Below the pieces are notes generated by a model. It searched no databases and was not told the origin of the DNA. It saw only the letters and a program-made list of their open reading frames with translations. Positions 58,701 to 64,000 of a stretch of DNA of 64,000 bases are shown here, one piece after another. Numbering within the stretch: the stretch's first letter is position 1; each line of letters starts with the position of its first letter. This DNA comes from Caenorhabditis elegans (taxonomy: Eukaryota; Nematoda; Chromadorea; Rhabditida; Rhabditidae): the NCBI RefSeq assembly GCF_000002985.6, contig NC_003283.11, positions 3,596,001 through 3,660,000 on the forward strand. Reading direction: 5' to 3'. The translations under genes and the position numbers were made by a program.

Positions 58701-61700
58701 TTTTGTAGTCTGTAGTTTCTCAAAATTGCCAAAAATTCGATTGCCGAACACCAATTGCCGTGCACCCCTGTATTGTACATAACTTCAGTTTCTAGTTTGA
58801 AGGTTTCGTAGTTTGTAGTTTGTAGTTTGTAGTTTGTAGTTTGTAGTTTGTAGTTTGAAGTTTGCAGTTTAAAAGGTTTCTTGTTAATAGTTAGGTAGTA
58901 GTTAGTAGTTTGTTGCTTGTAGGTTTTGTAGTTTGTAGGTTTGTAGTTTGTAGTTTGTAGTTTGTAGCTTCTAATTTGTAGTTTGTAATTTGTGGGTTTC
59001 GTAGTTTGAAGTTTTGTAGTTTTAAAAGTTTATTGTTAATAGTTATTAGTTAGTAGTTTGTTATTTGTAGGTTTTGTACTTTGTAGGTTTGTAGTTTGTA
59101 GTTCTTAGTTTGTAGTTTGTAGTATGTTGTTTGTAGTTTGTAGTTTGTAGTTTGTAGTTTGAAGTTTGCAGTTTAAAAGGTTTCTTGTTAATAGTTAGGT
59201 AGTAGTTAGTAGTTTGTTGCTTGTAGGTTTTGTAGTTTGTAGGTTTGTAGTTTGTAGTTTGTAGTTTGTAGTTTGTAGTTTGTAGTTTGTAGCTTATAGT
59301 TTTTAATTTGTAGTATGTAGGTTTGTTAGTCTGTAGTTTCTCAAAATTGCCAAAAATTCGATTGCCGAACACCAATTGCCGTGCACCCCTGTATTGTACA
59401 TAACTTCAGTTTCTAGTTTGAAGGTTTCGTAGTTTGTAGTTTGTAGTTTGTAGTTTGTAGTTTGTAGTTTGTAGTTTGTAGTTTGTAGTTTGTAGTTTGT
59501 AGTTTGTACTTTGAAGTTTGAAGTTTGTAGTTTGTAGTTGGTAGCTTCTAGTTTGTAGTTTGTAATTTGTGGGTTTCGTAGTTAGTAGGTTTCCTAGTTT
59601 GAAGTTTTTTAGTTTAAAAAGTTTATTGTTAATAGTTATTACTCGGCACTTTGCTACTCCTGGCGCGCGCACGTTTCGCACCGGGCGCGCGGACGGAGCG
59701 CGCTAGTAATAATGTCTCGAACGCCCGGCGCACTCTCTGCGCGCGCCCGGCGCATTTCATACGACATTTGGTCACGGCTCGTTCCCCAACCCCTTTTTTA
59801 TTTTATCAAATACATTGTTAACTTGGAAAATTGAGTGTATTTAAATTAAATTTTATTAAAGTGAAAAGATAAAAAATATTTAAAAACTTCAAAATTAAAT
59901 ATTTTTCCATTTTGCAACAAGTTCCCTTCTTCCTTTCTTGGAGATCCTCAAGTTCTTCCGATGGACCTGAAAAATAAAGAAGTTAATTTCATTCATTGAA
60001 ACATTTTTCATGTTCATTTGAAGAATAAAAAACTTACAGGAATCAGTGAAAATAACCAGCTCCAAAAATCTTATTTGCAAATGTCCCTTGTGCATAGGCC
60101 GGGTGACGAGGTGGGAAATCCAAATAATCTCCATACGTTGCTGCTTTTCTGAAAATATAAAATTCTATTTTTTAAAAATGATTGCGATGCATAGAAGAGG
60201 TTGAAGACCGGGTCGTTATCAATATATTACTAATCTTGAAGAAATCGTTGTTATAATCTTACCGATGAACTATTTCATTCTTATCCTCCGTTGATTTGTT
60301 TCGTACCGGCCCCATTCATGCATTTTCTGCAAGGTTTTCATTAATTTTTAATTGAAGAATAAATTTTTAAAAAAATGTGTAAAGTCTAAAAAAATAAAAT
60401 AAAAACATCTCGGAAAAATTTGGCAGAGTTGAAATCTAGGCCGCGGCCGCGTCTGCGGAGGGCGCGCGCACGGGGCGCGTACTGAGCGTGGACAATCCGC
60501 GCACAGAGCGTGGACGATCTGCGCACAGAGCGTCAACGATGTGGGGAACATGTTTTCTCTACGTGAACGTTGAAGATTGGGAAGTCAAAACAACTATAAA
60601 GTGCCTATATACCGGTACTTTCTTATATACGGAAGAATATATCCACAAACATATCATCATAGTTTCCAATTAATTGTGCCCCATTTGACAACTGCAACCT
60701 CGAGCCAATAAATGTTCCATTTCAAACATTTACTCATTCATACTATTGATTGCATAGTTATTAGTCTATAAAGTTCAGAAAAAAGCACGTTTATTTTATT
60801 TTCTGATTCCTGCTTCGTTCTTGCCAGACTCTGTTCGCATCCAGTGCGCATACTATGCGCGACTCGAGCGCGCCAGGCGAATCCCCTTATTATCGCGCGC
60901 CAGGCGCAAAACGTGCGCGCCCCAGGAGTAGCGAGCTGCCGAGTAGTTAGTAGTTTGTTATTTGTAGGTTTTGTACTTTGTAGGTTTGTAGTTTGTAGTT
61001 CTTAGTTTGTAGTTTGTAGTTTGTAGTTTGAAGTTTGTAGTTTGTAGTATGTTGTTTGTAGTTTGTAGTTTGTAGTTTGTAGTTTGAAGTTTGCAGTTTA
61101 AAAGGTTTCTTGTTAATAGTTAGGTAGTAGTTAGTAGTTTGTTGCTTGTAGGTTTTGTAGTTTGTAAGTTTGTAGTTTGTAGTATGTAGGTTTTGTAGTC
61201 TGTAGTTTCTCAAAATTGCCAAAAATTCGATTGCCGAACACCAATTGCCGCGCACCCCTGTATTGTACATAACTTCAGTTTCTAGTTTGTAGTTTGTAGT
61301 TTTGTGTTATATTTGAAACGAACCTATAAGTGGAACACATGTAGACGTCGATGGCATTTTGTCGGACACCATAAATATCATAATAGACATCGAAAGGAGT
61401 GTAGTGATGCCCAGTGTGATTTTTTCTTGACGTAAATCGTGAACTGAAGACGACCTAAAAAACATAAAGTGTTAAAACTTATCATAAAATTTTGAAACAA
61501 TTAACGGGGTTAGCCTAAAAGCAACACGACATGTAAGTAAAAGGAAATCTACAGGAAAAGAATATGGACGCTCACAAGACGTTCTGGAGACATAAAGAGT
61601 ATAACATAGGGTTAGTTTCCAAACGCACACATTGCAGAAGTTGGTGAACGGATTGACTGACGTGAAAAACCCGATGATCGAGATGAAGGTGATGACGGCG

Positions 61701-63499
61701 GTCGGCGCGATCAGATTGAGCACGTAGTAGAGCGGTTTGCGTTGAATAACGACGTCGTAGTGGAGCAGTGTGTAGTTGACCGGACAGCACGTGTATTTTT
61801 TCTCTTCGCGGTTTACTGAAAATTATAGCTTTTAAACGACTGTTTTTCAAACTGAATTGTTAATTTTGATTATAGACGCCTGCTTGCCTACCTTATGCCT
61901 ACATGCCGAGCTTTAGGCACAAGGTAGGCAAAGGCTGCCTTGAAAGTAGGCATTAAAATCTCACCTTTTGTTCCAAGAACGCTCCATGCATCATTTTCCA
62001 AGAAATTTGCCAGCCCGATCGGACCATTTGTGAACGTCCGTGGAAAATAGTCAATTAGACTATTGTCAAAGGACCAACTACCAAATGTCATTCGGCAAGT
62101 CTGAAAAATTGAAAAAAATGTTTCAAGATGGAGTATGTATGTAAGAAAATTGATTGAAATAGCCTCTAAAATTTCCGAGAAAACTTTTAAAAAATTTTCC
62201 AATTTTTTATATTTCAAAAATGGGTCCACATTTTTGGAAATTTTTTTTGCTATTTACCGAAACAATGACTGAAATTTTTAGAAAAATCTAAATGTTTTGG
62301 AGTTATTTTCTGTAAAGTTTCCTTAAAAATGCATACCTGCGTATCAAAAGGGAAATATTTCAAATTCAACAGACAACTGATTTTATAAATAGTTGGATAC
62401 AACAGTTCCACCATTGCACCTTGATTTTTGCCCAGAGTAGTGAGCTTTACATGTGTAAGTTTTTTAGATGCTGAGTCATCCATTTCAAGTCTGAAATTAA
62501 TGGTTTTGAAAAATAAAGTCTCAACCCTCAAAACTAACGAGTTATACAAAGTGGTGTCCGGCAGCCAAATATCATCGTGTCGCGCCATAATTTCAGTTTC
62601 ATTGTCGAATTCCGACGGGTCCCATCCCAACATTTGATCTACCCATCGCTAAGAAATTCAAAATTATTGAATCATTCCAAAATGTAAAATTTAAAATTTA
62701 CCTCTACCGCCCACGCATTGAGTAGTAGATATTGTTGCGGCTCATTCTGAAAGTTTCAGTTTTTTTTTTCAAATTTTGGCTTGCTTTCTGGTCTATATTC
62801 AACTAGATTTTAGCAAGAAGTTTACGGGGACCAAGTGTTCAAGCAGCTGCTCATTGAGCAAAATATCTCTTTCTCGGATAAAAAAAATTGGATCACTGAC
62901 CAGGGACTTTTTGCAGTAGCTATTGAATGGGCTAAAAATAGAAAAAATGTACTTAGGTGTGAAAAGTGAGCAAATCATTTTTTTAAAAATATTTTGGGCG
63001 TTGATGAACAGGTAAAGTTCAGCTTTTTAAAACTTTAAAAGTGTCAAAAAATGTGCTGCTAACTCCGCCGAGCAGTAAAATATAATTAGATATAAGGTGG
63101 AGTACCGAAGTCTGAGATTTTGCTTCATAGACCTAAAATTTTTTGAAACTAATTGTGTATTAAAACTTTCTGAGAATGTCTTTTAAAAAAGTTGTAGTCG
63201 TTCAAAGTTTTGGAAAAAAATTGAAAAAATTCGGAAGTTTTGGACCATTTTTTAATCTTAAAAAACAAAGTCTTCACCTTTAGAATAAAAATCCAACTCA
63301 CCACTTGAATAATCTGATAAAGCTGCAACGAAAGAGTGACATTGATTGGCGACCCTTTCCTGACTTTAGGTATCAATCCTTTTTGATAGTTCTCCATAAT
63401 ATTGTTGGCTAATTCATATTGAATAGGTATGTCCGGATTATTTGACAGTCCTAATGCTAATTGTGAAATAAATATCAAAAATGTGTAGATCCTGTGCAT
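55740..63499 (-). CDS. acr-23: betaine receptor ACR-23 (DEG-3-group nicotinic-type cys-loop channel subunit)
   Basis: Ligand-gated cation channel subunit of muscle and mechanosensory neurons; in C. elegans ACR-23 is gated by betaine and is the target of the anthelmintic monepantel (established). Nine exons give 545 residues: 63302-63499, 62702-62746, 62539-62648, 62337-62490, 61965-62100, 61629-61815, 61324-61454, 56794-57165, 55740-56044. Visible: signal peptide (MHRIYTFLIFISQLALG), ligand-domain WVDQMLGWDPSEFD and IWLPDTTLYNS, cys-loop Cys157-Cys171 around YFPFDTQ, vicinal Cys224-Cys225 of an alpha-type subunit, TM1 about 243-265, TM2 287-308 with Glu287 in EKITLGITTLL (cation selectivity), TM3 about 319-345, a long basic cytosolic loop, and TM4 before the C-terminus. 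Start chosen at 63499 because TTTTCCAG lies between it and an earlier in-frame ATG. Exon 6 ends at GTGCGT. Intron 7 (57166-61323) is 4.2 kb of satellite plus a transposon. Confidence 0.93.
56187..56727. mobile_element. CGGCAA element (hAT-like), near full length, in acr-23 intron 8
   Basis: 541 bp. Left end CAGGGGTGGGCGGCAAACGA, right end TTTGCCGACCACACTCTG. Both CGGCAA arms and the central AAGAAAACGGGAAAAA / GTGTTTTCGTCTTATAAAA core are present. Flanks CTACGAAT and CTACAATC may be a decayed 8-bp duplication. No coding capacity. Confidence 0.75.
57206..59640. repeat. TTTGTAG satellite with 395-bp higher-order repeat, left part
   Basis: Heptamers GTAGTTT with embedded longer blocks. The block GCTTCTAATTTGTAGTTTGT starts at 57231, 57626 and 58021, exactly 395 bases apart, and again at 58967. 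Blocks with CCGAACACCAATTGCCGTGC then ACCCCTG (58410, 58740, 59360) look like right ends of CGGCAA elements. Lies in acr-23 intron 7. Confidence 0.93.
59642..60943. mobile_element. 1.3 kb TIR element with TA target duplication
   Basis: Left terminus CTCGGCACTTTGCTACTCCT and inverse right terminus CTCGGCAGCTCGCTACTCCT, similar for about 50 bases and GC-rich. It is flanked by TA at 59640-59641 and 60944-60945. Neighbouring satellite units give the uninterrupted site AATAGTTATTAGTTAGTAG, confirming a TA insertion. No transposase seen. The interior has a possible minus-strand exon pair (about 60036-60147 and 59895-59967) that I could not join into a convincing protein, and a GC-rich GCGCGCGCACGG block near 60460. 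Best described as a non-autonomous TA-inserting (Tc1/mariner-like) element. Confidence 0.85.
60946..61310. repeat. TTTGTAG satellite, right part
   Basis: Continuation of the array at 57206-59640 after the TIR element, including one more CCAATTGCCGCGCACCCCTG block near 61245. Confidence 0.9.
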
Positions 63500-63510
63500 A
63501 TTTTTTTTCT
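63500..63510 (-). promoter_or_regulatory. probable trans-splice acceptor of acr-23
   Basis: On the minus strand TTTTCCAG precedes the ATG by nine A/T bases, with no upstream donor in evidence. Fits spliced-leader addition. Confidence 0.45.
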
Positions 63511-64000
63511 GGAAAACCAAAAAATCAAGGAAATTGGAGTAAAGGACAATGCACTTTAAAAGCTGCTAATTTTGTGAAAAGGCATGGAAATGAAAATAGA
63601 AATGGACCTTGAACCCGAAAAAGACAAATATTTTAGGTCAATTGAGAAAATTGGAGTAGGGCTCTATAAAATTAAAAAAATTGACTATGAGTCGAGTTGG
63701 GCATGACGTGGAGAGCAGAAAATATTGTTAGTTTACTAGGGTACGTTTATAGAATTTCAAAAACATGCACAGACCCGGGCACTTTTAAGAAAATTTTTAT
63801 TTTCCGAAAAAAATTATTCAAGTTAAAATGCGAGTGTTTCTTGTAGAAAAAAATTATTTAAAAAATTTAGAAACTATATTTTTCGTGCAAATACACGTGG
63901 TGTCAGAGTGTCTCATTTCAGCTGGATCTACGTTGATCTACAAAAAATGCGGGAGAAGAGACGCAGAGATCTCAACTGATTTCGCATAGTTAAGAAGGTG
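63511..64000. other. 5' flank of acr-23 and partial palindromic element (copy 3)
   Basis: From about 63898 the sequence (GTGTCAGAGTGTCTCATTTC, GATCTACAAAAAATGCGGGA) matches the left half of the palindromic element at 590-735 and 11229-11396; the right half lies beyond the window. 63511-63890 shows no other feature. Confidence 0.55.

Noticed and set aside
58115..61270. Minus-strand frames rich in LQTTNYKLQ
   Set aside because: Translations of the TTTGTAG satellite inside acr-23 intron 7; no start context, splice or family support.
63500..63520. Upstream in-frame ATG for acr-23 (MVFQKKN extension)
   Set aside because: A trans-splice-like TTTTCCAG lies between it and the next ATG, and the shorter start gives a proper signal peptide.

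Overview
The window reads as nematode nuclear DNA, almost certainly Caenorhabditis elegans (chromosome V arm type). Reasons: AT-rich sequence, many short introns ending in TTTTCAG, expanded families of serpentine chemoreceptors (srh, srx, str), degenerate TTAGGC tracts, and a gene at the right end that I recognise as acr-23, the betaine-gated acetylcholine-receptor-like channel. Coding exons were joined by hand from frame, splice consensus and paralogue comparison. Nearly every model below closes in frame with a whole number of codons.

Layout. 1-1145 (-): 5' two exons of an srh chemoreceptor running off the left edge. 1753-18515 (-): a head-to-tail array of four SLC17-type (sialin/VGLUT-like) major facilitator transporters, all 451-453 residues with the same exon phases; the rightmost has lost (or never gained) most introns and has denser, more GC-rich coding sequence. 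20177-20774 (+): a weak two-exon hypothetical gene. 21638-22409 (-): a four-transmembrane protein with a C-terminal PDZ-ligand-like tail. 23459-27698 (-): a tandem srx duplication, one copy intact and one carrying a frameshift, separated by two Helitrons in series. 28445-35697 (-): two paralogous 7TM receptors of uncertain Str-superfamily class. 37345-38536 (+): a secreted Glu/Val/His-rich protein with two possible C-termini. 39032-41173 (-): another intact srx. 45909-51954 (-): two tandem CHK (EcKinase/DUF1679) kinase-like genes. 53773-55457 (+): a str receptor. 55740-63499 (-): acr-23, nine exons with one 4.2 kb intron.

Non-coding fraction. A large part of the window is repeat DNA, and several repeats can be assigned a structure: (i) a dispersed CGGCAA element whose cleanest copy (15848-16090) has hAT-like CAGG termini and a perfect 8-bp target duplication; (ii) three Helitron-like elements (TC 5' end, hairpin, CTGG 3' end), one forming most of the 3' UTR of a CHK gene; (iii) a 1.3 kb TIR element with TA duplication inserted into a satellite inside acr-23; (iv) an 85-bp perfect foldback filling a receptor intron; (v) an ACTACAA/TTTGTAG satellite in CHK and acr-23 introns.

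How the genes relate. Most are lineage-expanded, environment-facing families (chemoreceptors, organic-anion transporters, CHK kinases that are often stress or pathogen responsive) typical of autosome arms. acr-23 is a neuromuscular/mechanosensory ligand-gated channel. No pathway linking the families is shown by the sequence. I found no prokaryotic, phage, CRISPR or intact tRNA/rRNA features.
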